From contig OU862909.1 of the NCBI GenBank assembly GCA_917880885.1, positions 34,036,405 to 34,100,404 of the forward strand: a DNA stretch of 64,000 nt. Reading direction: 5' to 3'. The notes under the pieces were generated by a model, which saw nothing but the letters and a program-made list of their open reading frames with translations, did not search any database and had not been told where the DNA came from. Each line of letters opens with the position of its first letter. The stretch's first letter is position 1. The position numbers were made by a program, and so were the translations under genes. The DNA is from Limnephilus marmoratus (Eukaryota; Arthropoda; Insecta; Trichoptera; Limnephilidae). Shown here piece by piece: positions 51,433 through 61,567 of this stretch.

Positions 51433-51574
51433 ATTATTCTCAGGTGACTTTTTTGATGTACTTTTTTCAAGGTTTTTTTTTTTCAAAATCAAACAAGAAA
51501 AAAATATTCCACACTTCGTCAATGATTCCACCTTCGTCTTTAAGGGAACTGATATTACGGTAGATACTTGCAAT

Positions 51575-51728
51575 TTCAACACCCCTTTGAAAAGTAATTA
51601 AAAGTTATGAAAAATAGTTTTTTGAAAATATATAACCATAACCTAACCTATTTTTTTTCATCACTATTAATAACTTTTCGAGGAGGTGTTGAAGTTTCAT
51701 GTTTCTCAGTTGTCCGGTCACCGATATT
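51575..51728. mobile_element. CCGGACAACT-family MITE
   Basis: CACCCCTTTGAAAAGTAATT, AAAAGTTATGAAAA is inverted at TTTTTCATCACTATTAATAA, CTTTTCGAGGAGGTG. CCATAACCTAACCTA lies in the centre and TCAGTTGTCCGGTCACCGAT at the right end. Confidence 0.75.
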
Positions 51729-52317
51729 ACAGTAAAGTATTTATCAAACGACAAAATTCTTTCACCTTGACGTCACCCCCGACACGTCATCGATTTGGCG
51801 GGCTTTGAAAAGTTAAAACTTAAAAATTGTTAACCATGAAGAAAATAAATGTATTTAAGTTAGAAGGTCAATTTGTTGATTTAAAAAAAATTAACTGTAG
51901 ACTTCTAATTGTTCCAAAACAACCCTTATCAAAACAATCCTTGTCAACGAATGCTTTAATTAATGAAATATTGTCTTCAACTTAACTTTTTAAAAATTAT
52001 TTTCTTCTACTTTAAATTTGTCCGTAATACGCCAAATATGATAATTTTTTCATGACTTTTCGAATAGAATTTTCACATTCGACTCGCAAAATAATGTAAG
52101 TATTGACATACTATCAATACGGTTCTGCCTAGTATCGATATTGATTTTAATGTTCGAAAATGCAACAAATTTTCTTAATAAGGAGAATTCAAAACGATTT
52201 TGAATGACCTCTACAAGAACTCACGACTCATTTGAAAATCTACCAATTTCCAACATTACCCATTTTTTGTAGTAACGATGTTCGAATTTTCCCCACGGGT
52301 AGGTATATTATTATATA
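51729..52317. other. Non-coding stretch, nothing identified
   Basis: AT-rich. A small duplication AATGAAATTTTCAATACCAA-like word is not present here. No gene. Confidence 0.4.
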
Positions 52318-52740
52318 TTACTAATGAGTTCCCGGCACGCGTTACAATACCACTTAAATAAATAAATAGTTTTTCCCTGCACGTCCTCTCCCATTCGTTC
52401 CCGTTCCTTTCCTGCTAAACTACATGAAATACACTCACTTTTTCAAACAACTCGTGCGCCACCGAATGCAATATTTTTATACAAATTTTATGAAGCCAGT
52501 AACTTTTATAAATAAAAACATTCGCGGGTATGCGCATAACAACTAATCAAAGTTTCATCGCAATCGGATGAACGGTATAGGAAATAATTTCATAACGGCA
52601 TGCGCATTACAATACACCAAATTACATACATACACGTAGAAACTAGCCGGGGTACCCGGCTTCGTTCATGGAGTTGATATTTGGTTGAACTGACTTTCGA
52701 ACTCACGACGGATCTTGCTTTATATGCCCCTACCAATTGG
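52318..52740 (+). repeat. Dispersed 'CGGCACGCGTTAC' repeat, copy 2, and start of another copy
   Basis: TACTAATGAGTTCCCGGCAC, GCGTTACAATACCACTTAAA, TCCCTGCACGTCCTCTCCCA, TTTCAAACAACTCGTGCGCC and ATCGCAATCGGATGAACGGT align with copies at 47.3 and 62.8 kb. The pyrimidine tract is almost absent. At 52640 a second start (GAAACTAGCCGGGGTACCCG, GCTTCGTTCATGG) begins a related unit. Confidence 0.6.
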
Positions 52741-52769
52741 TAGCCCCACCCATACAAAAAATACTTCGA

Positions 52770-52905
52770 ATGGTCCACAATGTTCCAGGATGATGATGTT
52801 ACGGGATGTTTCCGAACATTCCAGACTATTACCAAACATTCCAGAATGTTCCGAGATGTTCGCGAATACTATCGAATGTTCTGGACTGTTCTAGAAATTT
52901 CTAGA
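52770..52905. promoter_or_regulatory. Cluster of heat-shock-element-like GAANNTTC palindromes
   Basis: Five palindromic GAANNTTC or TTCNNGAA units lie within 90 bases: GAACATTC (52814), GAATGTTC (52844 and 52874), TTCTAGAA (52889) and GAAATTTC (52894). TTCC half sites lie between them. HSF binds arrays of alternating NGAAN units. The sequence also looks like a degenerate GATGTTCCGAACATTCCAGA-type simple repeat inside a transposon, so function is unproven. Confidence 0.4.
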
Positions 52906-53710
52906 GGGCGAAATATCCAGCCCTTATATTTTCAAAAGCACGCCCTTCAGGTAAAAACGGGAATCTTCAACACGGATGGGAGATACAGGAAACCACACCA
53001 TATATCTCCCTTGAACGTACCGGGACTCGTTTCTGAGTTTTTGCGGCACGCACATTGTACACTTTTTTTATAATATTATATTTATTAGGTTTGCTTATTA
53101 ACACAATATAAAATAAAATCCGTGAACGTGACTCACTGTAACATTTAAATTTATATTATTATATCATTTCTCAACCAATGCACTTCGAGGTAAACAGTTT
53201 CTTTTAACTTCAGATTATTAGTTATGCATTCTATACCAGACCAAGGTAATGCCAGTAATTATATAGCCCCTAGATAAAATCGCTCAGCGCCGCTCGCCGT
53301 ACCTTCATTCAGTTTTGTACTATTTTCTACGGTGCATCTAATGGTGGATTGTTAGCGAAATGCAAATTATGGTAATTCGTAAAGCGATTTCCCTTGCCCC
53401 GCTTGAAAGAATGCCCGACAAACTGACACACGAAAAGGAAAATTGTTTTAAACAAGTTTCTAAAAGCTTTAAGTAAACCATAGTTCCAACAAGTATTTCG
53501 GTGGTCCAGAAAAACAATGTCGGATCTGTTAAATATTGAAAATAGTTTTGTTGATTTAAAAGTCTATATTACTGGATTTTCGAAAAAAATTAAATTAAAT
53601 GCTCTCAAAACAATAAAAAATGCACAAACGAAACTTTAAACAGCTCTACTGCAAAACTATAAAATCGCACATCCGAAATTGTTCTTCGGGACCGTCGATA
53701 TAGAGACATA
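52906..53710. other. Non-coding stretch, nothing identified
   Basis: A 97-codon plus-strand frame (52780-53073) overlaps the palindrome cluster and has no domain. The rest is AT-rich. Confidence 0.4.
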
Positions 53711-53718
53711 CTTTATAG

Positions 53719-54416
53719 CAGGGGTCACCAATTATTTTCATTAGGGGTCCGATTTTTAAAATAACATGACCGTCGCGGTCCGGAAGGGAAAAAGCCTACC
53801 CACCCCTCCCCGGATAAACAATTTAAATAATAAACTGTACCATTTAAATATGTGTGGACACAATATCAATGGACAAATAAAACAAATGGGTTCCGGAGCA
53901 TTATTTTATTAAATAATAAACAAATGTTATGTGTAAATGAACTACTAATACAGTATTATTGAGAAAAATGACATTTTTTGCCTTGGACTATCCGTCTGAA
54001 GTTTGTGCTGGCTATTGTCATTAAATCTTGGAGATATTCATCGGTAAATCTGCTCCGGAATTCATTTTTAATGAAGTTAATCTTGGAAAATGCTGCTTCA
54101 CAAACATGTGTTGACCCAAACAAAGTGAGAAGTTTCAAGGCAAATTCTGGATTTTGATAACAAAGTACAAACAAATTTTATCCAAAACCCTTGACAAGAA
54201 ATTTCCTGCTTTTATCATTTCCGTCTGGAGAGCAGCTTTATTACTTCCGACAATATTTGCAGCTTCATTGCTCCATTCATCACCAGGATGCAGACAGTAA
54301 ATGTTACTGAGGATGTCGGAAAAATACGTTCTCAAGTTACATTTGTAAAATATTTTGTATTGTTAACACAAGGTCCGCACAAAATAGAACCGCTGTCCGC
54401 CATTTGGTGACCCCTG
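53719..54416 (-). pseudogene. hAT transposon, internally deleted, 8-bp target duplication
   Basis: The ends CAGGGGTCACCAATTATTTT and AAATGGCGGACAG-type right end (inverse of CCATTTGGTGACCCCTG) are flanked by CTTTATAG on both sides (53711-53718 and 54417-54424). The minus strand keeps the C-terminal transposase dimerisation region: 'LFGSTHVCEAAFSKINFIKN' and 'FRSRFTDEYLQDLMTIAST' (54120-54010), preceded by broken 'IYCLHPGDEWSNEAANI' sequence and a frameshift near 54160. The N-terminal zinc finger and the catalytic part are missing. The host of most such copies is a GTF2IRD2/ZBED-like hAT lineage. Confidence 0.9.
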
Positions 54417-54424
54417 CTTTATAG

Positions 54425-54838
54425 AGACGAACCCATAGATAAAATAAATTATAATCTTTGCGTGAATCACAGTACAAATCCGCGTCATACGATCATTCCG
54501 ATAATCAATACAATGGCTGATCGGCCTGTATTTCAGATGGCAAATTTATTGGTGATTTTTCTTCGACCGATCAATATTTTAACCCTTCAAGATTCGGGCG
54601 TATTTTGTCAGTATTTAAAAATACTTCCGCTTTGCAATTCCAAATAAATGGAATATTTGTAAACGCATCCGAAAACTAAAAACTGTTTTCGAAAGGTGAT
54701 AAAATACGCTTTCAAATTTTATTATTAGGAAGAATAATGTAATTTATTAAAATATAAAAATTTTGAATACAAACAAAAGTTTTAAAAACGGCTCACCTTA
54801 CGTTTTTAGTAACTAAAATTACAAATAAATTATGAACC
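54425..54838. other. Non-coding stretch, nothing identified
   Basis: AT-rich with no supported feature. Confidence 0.4.
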
Positions 54839-54844
54839 TAAAAA

Positions 54845-55292
54845 AAACCCTTGACTCTGATGAAACGGGCGGTCCGTTTGATAGATTCTCCCATCTTAAC
54901 AGACGGACTGCAATCTTTAGAGCACAGGCGTCAGGTAGGAATGCTGTCCTTGTTCTACCGGTATTACAATGGAAGATGCTCCGAGGAACTAGCGTCATTG
55001 ATCCCCTCGGCACCGGTGCATAGTCGGGAAACACGCGCCCAACATTTGTACACGGTTGACATTAGTCACATGAGAACGGGTCGTTTCTATGACTCGTTCT
55101 TGAATTCAACGGCTCGGCTGTGGAACGATTTGCCGGCCTCTGTGTTTCCTCCCTCCTACAACATGGGTCTCTTCAAGAACCGTGTTCACTCCTTCCTCTC
55201 CTCAAAAAGATGACAGCATCTTCAAAGATGACATAGGCCCTGAGGGAAGTTATTTTCCTCAGGGCCTCCTGTGTGGAGTTAATGTAAAAAAA
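54845..55292 (+). mobile_element. LINE-P fragment, RT tail and 3' end
   Basis: The plus-strand frame ending at 55213 has 'GLQSLEHRRQVGMLSLFYRY', 'GRCSEELASLIPSAPVHSR' and 'ARLWNDLPASVFPPSYNMGL'. It is nearly identical to 38.8-39.2 kb with several in-frame differences, including a 3-codon gap in the REJ-like spacer (RETRQSRAQ versus RETRAQ). The 3' hairpin is at 55236-55266 (one mismatch side) and an A tail ends at 55292. Its 5' truncation point differs from the 38.6-kb copy, so it is an independent insertion. Confidence 0.85.
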
Positions 55293-55865
55293 AAAAATTA
55301 ACGTTACCATTGCCTCAGTTTTTTGTCGTTTTATGTAAAAATAATTCTTTAAAAATTCACAAAATTTCATAATTTTTTGTCAAATTGCGGTCGGAAATTT
55401 TGGTTTCATAAAGGTTAATATTTTAATTATTTTGTGGTTAAATTTTAGGTTTTATTATAAAGCGTGTTTTTTTTCTCTTTCCAATACCGTTTAGTTCATA
55501 CTTTTCACTATGCTAGTAAGGGAGACACAACGATTTCATGAAACCGAATGTGAGCTGGGATATAACTATGGTCTATTTTGATTAAACGGGTTCAGAAGTT
55601 GTCAGAAGTCACTAGGTCTAGGTATCTACTTTCAAAAAAGTAGTAACAGGATAATTTAAATCGCTTTTAAAAGAAATTGTCACTCGGTTTTCCTTTTAAA
55701 TTTTCCTACCAGAAAGCTACTTTGCGCTAGGCACACAACTATATTCTTTCATAACACTTTTTCAAGATTTTCCATAAAATATCCGAAACAACCATCATAA
55801 TATGTAGGCACGGTATGCACCCAACATGGATTCAAAGAGGATGACGAAAAAGTTTTTAGATGTGG
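55293..55865. other. Non-coding stretch, nothing identified
   Basis: AT-rich with no supported feature. Confidence 0.4.
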
Positions 55866-55867
55866 TA

Positions 55868-55869
55868 TT

Positions 55870-55920
<51 letters not shown>
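55868..55920. repeat. (TTTA)n microsatellite, about 13 units
   Basis: An uninterrupted TTTA run forms the 3' terminus of the LINE-B fragment on the minus strand (that is, TAAA repeats as tail). Such tails are common where LINE reverse transcription starts on a simple repeat. Confidence 0.95.
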
Positions 55921-56400
55921 TACATGCATATATATTACAAAACATTACACAATGAAACTTTGCCTGTCCAACTGGGAAGGATACCCGTTTCAGGACAGCC
56001 AAATTGCACATCTAGTTCATAATATTATAAACAAAGGAATGGAAATAAAAAAATATATAAATGAAATAAAAATATAAGCAAAAAAAAATTGTACAGTGAG
56101 TCATACAACATCAATATGTTACGATAAAAAAAATACGTACATAATACAAAAATACAAACAACGAAAATTTAAAAGTAAGTGATCAAACAAAGGTTTGCAA
56201 AAATTGCAACATTAACCATATTGTCTTTAACGCCTAAGTACATTGTTAGTGTCAAGCTAATGTATCGAAGGTACCTACCTCCTGTACCTCTTTCTGCCAG
56301 TTGCAGGAGTACGGAACTATCGAATTTTGAATTTAACATTTTAGGTAAAAAAAATTTACAATTTTTTCTATGAAATTGCAAAGGCCTTACATTTAATTAC
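55868..56400 (-). mobile_element. LINE-B fragment, 3' end
   Basis: The minus strand has 'LPKMLNSKFDSSVLLQLAE' (56345-56285), matching 'LLKLLNSKFDSCELLQL' at 27.8 kb. The 3' UTR has a GGCTGTCCTGAAACGGGTAT, CCTTCCCAGTTGGACAGGC hairpin-like block shared with 48.96-49.01 kb. Stops and deletions show it is old. The intact LINE at 56.7 kb lies just upstream in the same orientation but is a different family. Confidence 0.75.
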
Positions 56401-56705
56401 ATTAATAGTTTTCCAGGTTATTTTGGGGAACATTTGCAATTGCATAATTAGAATTTACACGTTTATACACCAACATATGACATATGAATTCGAAATGCAT
56501 TTATGACTATTTAATTTTTAATAAATGTACTAAAATTTTTTAGAATAGTAATAGAAATTACCCATTTATAAACCAGAATATATGAATATAAATTTCCAAT
56601 CTATTAAATTTCAAAACTTATTTTTAATATGTCTAGCCGTTATTTTTCAAGAATCAAAATACAGTCTTTATTTTACACGGATCAAAAAAACAGAGCAAAA
56701 GATTT
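56401..56705. other. Short AT-rich gap, nothing identified
   Basis: The gap lies between the LINE-B fragment and the A-rich tail of the intact LINE. Confidence 0.4.
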
Positions 56706-59700
56706 TTTTTTTTTATTTTTATGCATTAACATAAACTTTTTAGTACATATTAGGTATGTGAGATTGTGTTAGCATATGTTCGCTCTCGACTCTCCCCATA
56801 TCCAGAAGCCAATTGCTAACAAATTTCCGTAAAATGCTTGTACTTTTCAGTTTCCAAGCATCGGGTATGAAGTTGAACAATTTAGGCCCTAAGTAGGAGT
56901 ATTGTCTTTGGGCATGTGATGTGTTTGTAGTAGGCGGAATTACTGGATTCCTCCCTGCATGACGGGTGTTGTGGAGATGAACGATGGATGGATAGTGGTG
57001 TCGGTGTTTTTGTGTATGTAAAATAATTTTCCTTATGTATAGTTGCCGTACATCAAGAATTCGTAACTCTTTAAATAATAGCTCACTGGGATACCTAAAT
57101 GGTTTCTTAAGGATGACCCTTAAAAGTGATTTTTGTGCTTTTGCTAGGGGATCAATTATAGTTTTGGAACAGCCGCCCCATCCCAAGGATGCATATTCTA
57201 GCAGTGAGTTACACAAGGCATGGTACATTTGTTTCAGATCTTTTACGCAAAGAATATTTCTAACAGACATGAATAGATGAGTAAGTTTTCTAATCTTTGT
57301 GGAAGTTGAGACAATATGTTCGTCCCATCTCAGAGACTTATCTATGATAATTCCTAGATATTTTATACTATCGACACATTCTAAGATTAAGCATTTACAT
57401 GTGGTCCGGTCAATACAATGGTGAATAATGATGTTGTGTATTTCTTTTGGTTCTCCTGCTTGTGTTGCTCTGAAACGGATGAATTTGGTTTTATCTAGGT
57501 TAAGTGTTAGGAGATTATTGTCTAACCATTGTTTGACCTTGTTTAACCCTACTTCTGCTTTACTGTGAACAACATTCCAGCTTTTGTCTTCAAATAGTAA
57601 GACTGTATCATCAGCAAAGGTGATAATGTGGTCGGCAAGGGAACTGTTACATAGATCATTTATATATATATTGAATAGAAGTGGTCCTAAAGTACTTCCT
57701 TGGGGTACACCGAATTTAATATTAGCTGAATCGCTCATAGTATCGTTGATGAGCACTCTTTGGCTCCTGTTATCTAAATAGCTACACAACCAATTGAAGA
57801 GCTGACCTTGTATACCGATGCGTTGTAGTTTATTCTTCAGAATTTTGTGAGAGATAGTGTCGAATGCTTTTGCTAGATCCAGGAAGAGCGCAATGCATTT
57901 TGTACCTCTATCTATGTTATTAGAGATAATTTTTGTCAATTTAGCAATGGCATTTTCAGTGCCTAAACTTGGACGGAAACCGAATTGGCTATTGGAAAGG
58001 ATGTTATTGTTTTCTAGGTACAGGCTGAGCCGATTCTTAACAATCTTCTCAATAATTTTAGACACAGAGTTGATCAAAGAAACTGGTCGGTAGTTGTTAA
58101 TCTGTGATTTATCCCCATTTTTGTGAAGTAGAATAACAATTGATTGTTTTAAATGATTGGGGAATTTACCAGAGTTAAAGCTTAGATTACAAATGAACGA
58201 TATCGGTGATGCTATGGCGGATTTTATATTTTTTAACAGATTTGAAGAGATCTTATCTGGGCCACACGCATTGGATGACTTAAGCTCGTCAATTATTTTC
58301 ATCACTTCTTGTGATGTAGTTCGAATGTTATCTATTTTATGACTGAGATTACAGCCAGTTATCTTAGCAAGATCAGTTTCAGTTGTGTTATTTTTATCAA
58401 GAATTTTTTTTGACAGTGTGGTTCCCACTGACGCGAAGTAGTTATTTGCAAAATTTACCATCTTTTTTGGATCTGACGTGATAGTGTTATCAATGTTCAA
58501 TGATTTAATTTCAGATGATTTATTGATTTTGGTTTTAGTTATATTACGAAATGCTTCCCATAGCGTTTTTGACGTATAGTTGGTTTCGTAAACAATTTTT
58601 TTAAAGTAGTTTTCTTTAGTTGATGTAATTAAATTTTTACACAAGTTCCTATACTTTTTATATCTAGTTTGTAGTATAATATTCTCTGGGTTCCTATTCG
58701 CCTTTTTGTGGAGTCGATTCCTCCTGTGTATTGATTTGACAAGACCAGGGGTGATCCATGGCGTAAGTTTTAATTGTTTGTTAGAAATGAGTTTATTACT
58801 AGTGTGTTTAGATATGTAATCGTGTAACTTGGTGATGAATTTCGTCATTGCTAAATCAGTATCCCTTTGGTCTAGAACGTTTTCCCATTTTTCTGAATTT
58901 AAGTCTTCAAGTAGGTTAGAGTAGTTTATTCGAGGTATATATTTAATTTTAGCTGTAGTGGGAGGTTTATTTTTAAGGCAGAGAGCTGTAGTGTAGTGGT
59001 CGGAAATTGTGGTGTGGATAACAAATGATTCGATATGTTTTATTTTTTTAATGTTAATGTTGTCTAGACAAGATTTACTTGTACCCTGTTCTCGAGTAGG
59101 GCTGTTAATTGTCTGTATGAACCCATTTTCCGTAAGCAGACATAGATAATCTTCGGATTGTCGGTGGTACTCAGGAATCGTATTAATATTTAAATCGCCT
59201 AAAATGATTTGCCGTTCTAATTGTTTTGAACTGTTGATGATTGATTGTAAAGAATTCAAAAAAGTGTCAATATTTTGGAATGAGGGTGATCTATAGATTG
59301 CAAAAATACATAAGTTATTGTTCAATACGATTTTCATACAGTTTGCTTGTGGTAGTAAAATTTCGTCGACTTGTGCTTGTAGACCGTTTCTGATGTAAAT
59401 TACAATTCCACTGGATTTATTTAAATTTATATTTGTGTGATGTTCCGAGTAATTGTGAATCATTTTAGAGGTGTACTCTTTATTTATCCAGCATTCCGAT
59501 AAAATTATGACATCGAATGCGCAATCAAATTGGTCTAGAAAAATTAGGAAATCGTCAAGTTTAGATATGCTCCTTATGTTCTGATGTATAATTTTTAGAC
59601 TGTAAGAGCCCCAGTTATAGCTTTTTATGTTATTCAGGTCCTTAATTATATTAAAGTTACAGAATATACCTGAATTGTTATCAATATCACAAGGTAAATC

Positions 59701-59930
59701 AATCATGATTAAATTTTAGCTGGATGATGAATAGTGAACAGTGTTTCAATAATATTTTAATTAATTCTATTTCCAGTGTAGTTGAGTAAATAGGTGTGTT
59801 CGGAAATATATTGACAATGATTTGAAAATATAATTTAAAATATTTAAAGTTTCTGAAATGCTGTAGAAACAATATATTATATGAAGATGATATCAACATA
59901 TTAAATGCAAATGGACGGGACGGGGTGTCC
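56706..59930 (-). mobile_element. Nearly complete LINE carrying the 988-codon ORF
   Basis: The 3' end follows the stop by only about 30 bases: the minus strand reads GTTAATGCATAAAAATAAAA, AAAAAAAA, an A-rich tail at 56725-56705. The 5' border is a guess near 59930. The upstream 200 bases have an open minus-strand frame of 66 codons without a known domain. The element may be complete or slightly 5' truncated. No target duplication was identified by eye. Confidence 0.75.
56740..59706 (-). CDS. Non-LTR retrotransposon ORF2: AP endonuclease + reverse transcriptase, intact (988 aa)
   Basis: This is a single unbroken frame with the two enzymes of target-primed reverse transcription. The endonuclease domain spans about residues 35-245: HQNIRS (N43), SECW (E71), LGDLN (D171, N173) and SDHY (S235, D236, H237). 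The RT domain spans about 480-790: YRPVSLINSVSKIIEKI, SQFGFRPSLGTENAI, FLDLAKAFD (D610), GVPQGSTLGPLLFNIYIND, FADD (D699, D700), and a KYLGIIIDK thumb start. The tail 800-988 has EYASLGWGG and QRQYSYLGPKLFN. All catalytic residues are present. The start ATG (59704-59706) is reasonable, but the 5' extent of the element is not set. No zinc-knuckle ORF1 was seen upstream. The layout suggests the CR1/L2/Jockey group; clade is uncertain. It is probably a recent insertion. Confidence 0.95.
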   Translation of the reverse strand: MIDLPCDIDNNSGIFCNFNIIKDLNNIKSYNWGSYSLKIIHQNIRSISKLDDFLIFLDQFDCAFDVIILSECWINKEYTSKMIHNYSEHHTNINLNKSSGIVIYIRNGLQAQVDEILLPQANCMKIVLNNNLCIFAIYRSPSFQNIDTFLNSLQSIINSSKQLERQIILGDLNINTIPEYHRQSEDYLCLLTENGFIQTINSPTREQGTSKSCLDNINIKKIKHIESFVIHTTISDHYTTALCLKNKPPTTAKIKYIPRINYSNLLEDLNSEKWENVLDQRDTDLAMTKFITKLHDYISKHTSNKLISNKQLKLTPWITPGLVKSIHRRNRLHKKANRNPENIILQTRYKKYRNLCKNLITSTKENYFKKIVYETNYTSKTLWEAFRNITKTKINKSSEIKSLNIDNTITSDPKKMVNFANNYFASVGTTLSKKILDKNNTTETDLAKITGCNLSHKIDNIRTTSQEVMKIIDELKSSNACGPDKISSNLLKNIKSAIASPISFICNLSFNSGKFPNHLKQSIVILLHKNGDKSQINNYRPVSLINSVSKIIEKIVKNRLSLYLENNNILSNSQFGFRPSLGTENAIAKLTKIISNNIDRGTKCIALFLDLAKAFDTISHKILKNKLQRIGIQGQLFNWLCSYLDNRSQRVLINDTMSDSANIKFGVPQGSTLGPLLFNIYINDLCNSSLADHIITFADDTVLLFEDKSWNVVHSKAEVGLNKVKQWLDNNLLTLNLDKTKFIRFRATQAGEPKEIHNIIIHHCIDRTTCKCLILECVDSIKYLGIIIDKSLRWDEHIVSTSTKIRKLTHLFMSVRNILCVKDLKQMYHALCNSLLEYASLGWGGCSKTIIDPLAKAQKSLLRVILKKPFRYPSELLFKELRILDVRQLYIRKIILHTQKHRHHYPSIVHLHNTRHAGRNPVIPPTTNTSHAQRQYSYLGPKLFNFIPDAWKLKSTSILRKFVSNWLLDMGRVESEHMLTQSHIPNMY

Positions 59931-60635
59931 TCATAAGTTCTTGATATAGTGAAATGTGAAATTAACGCTAATCGTTTTAAATTTTGGTAAATACTATAAT
60001 GATAACTGATAAATTCGCTGCCTCGCCTTGATAACGATTTATTGCAATTACCTGGATACGAGCGAGAAGGAACATTTTATTTTGTTAGATTTAATTAGGT
60101 AAGTAAAAAGATTAGAAATAGCTTTGTACTCTTTACTGTTATTGTGAAATATTATTATAATTCCTTTAAAACAGTAAAAAATTTATTGGCTTCGATCGAA
60201 TAGATGTGCATTATGCATGTAAACGTATGAATTATATGTTATTATGTAAATATTAATCAAGGTATGAACGTACGTCGTTTCTACTAATAATATGAAAGTC
60301 GGGCATAAGTCTAGGTCTAACCTGTTCAATAAGATTTTCCAATAATAATCTAATCACTATAATTTCCGCATCGTTAAAATCCGTTGAAGCATTGTTTATA
60401 GCTCCAATGCTATTTATGTGCCCGAATACGTCAACACACACGGCCTGAGAACAACTTCATTGCAGTTCCGAATATGTACCGGGTACCAAGTGCAAGCTAC
60501 CAATGCAACAATATGGAATTCCAGTTGGTAGATGGTACGTAGGAGTACATACATATTCGTGGTTCGTGGCCTTTGTCACTTCCCAGAGCCAGCGGCAAGT
60601 TCCAACCGAAATAGCTGCCGTCAAGTAACGGAACT
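59931..60635. other. Mostly non-coding; one unrecognised minus-strand frame
   Basis: A 62-codon minus-strand frame (60441-60253) includes 'NDAEIIVIRLLLENLIEQVR', which looks helix-forming, but there is no family match and no splice support. 60460-60630 has balanced composition without a recognisable feature. Confidence 0.3.
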
Positions 60636-60962
60636 TTATTTTTGTGTTATTGTTTCTTTTATACCTAGTAGGTTCCTACTCAAATGAATCGTAAGTCTGA
60701 ACGTTGAACGTCATTGTGCATTTGAAATGCGTTTCGGCGGCAAGTGCAAAGACATGTTTAAGATTGATGTTTGAAAAAAGTGGCCTTCAAAAGCATGAAA
60801 AATTGGGAAATTTTTGTGTTATTGTTTCTTTTAGATTAGTTGGTGTAGGTTTAAAACCAAAATGGATGATAGTCCGGACGTTGAACAACATCATTGTGCA
60901 TAATTTAGGCTGCTTAGTGCAAAGACAGCTGAATGTTTGTGATTAATGTTTAAAAGGTGGAA
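60636..60962. repeat. Diverged tandem duplication, two units of about 160 bp
   Basis: TTTTGTGTTATTGTTTCTTT, TAGGTT, GAACGTTGAACGTCATTGTG, AAGTGCAAAGACATG, GATGTTTGAAAAAAGTGG (60638-60783) repeats with about a quarter of positions changed at 60812-60960 (TTTTGTGTTATTGTTTCTTT, GGACGTTGAACAACATCATT, GTGCAAAGACAGCTG, AATGTTTAAAAGGTGG). Both carry a nucleotide difference pattern typical of an old duplication. Confidence 0.75.
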
Positions 60963-61127
60963 TTCTTTTTATTATTTCTGGAGAGTATTCCAACATCATG
61001 CGAGTTGTTTGAAGCTTTAAAAGCTTCGTTGTTTTCCATTGAATAAGTTCCCAATATATGATTTCAAGGCGTCACAGAAATGAATAAAAGGTTTAAATAA
61101 GATTTCTGTTCAAACTGAACATTCAGG
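60963..61127. other. Non-coding stretch, nothing identified
   Basis: No supported feature. Confidence 0.4.
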
Positions 61128-61441
61128 TACTTTTTTGCACCGTCATTACATAGTATAAAATGAAGTAGCTTAAAATGTATGTGCGCATAGGTATATCTTT
61201 TAAACTACGCAACAGATTTTCATGCGGTTTTCACCAATAGATAAGAGTGATTCAAGAGGAAGGTTTATATGTATAATACATGCTTATTATAGTAGAGAAA
61301 AGCCGATAAATTCAAATATTCATTTCAGGCAGCGGGCAGCGGGCAGCGGGCAGCTGGCAAGGGGGTGGTGTGGATTTTATAAAGGTTGGGTAATGGCTTT
61401 GTGTTTCGTTAGCCACAGCAACGTGTGGCCGGGTCTGCTAG
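61128..61441 (+). mobile_element. Helitron 3' terminal fragment, copy 2
   Basis: It matches 15630-15924 block for block but keeps about 30 bases missing there (TTATTATAGTAGAGAAAAGC region). It ends with the GCCACA..TGTGGC stem, CGGGTCTG, CTAG and T. A GGCAGCGGGCAGCGGGCAGC short tandem lies at 61327-61350. No Rep/helicase coding. Confidence 0.85.
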
Positions 61442-61565
61442 TTAAAATATAATTACAGTTCTTTTACATGTTGACAATACAGACATTAGAGAAAAAATAT
61501 ATTGAACTTAGGATATTAAACCAATAACCAAATATTCACATTATGGAAAATACAAGTTTTAGTAC
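61442..61565. other. Short gap, nothing identified
   Basis: AT-rich spacer. Confidence 0.4.
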
Positions 61566-61567
61566 CT

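Noticed and set aside
54462..54647. 61-codon plus-strand open frame
   Set aside because: Short, no domain, AT-rich flank, within chance expectation for a 64-kb window.
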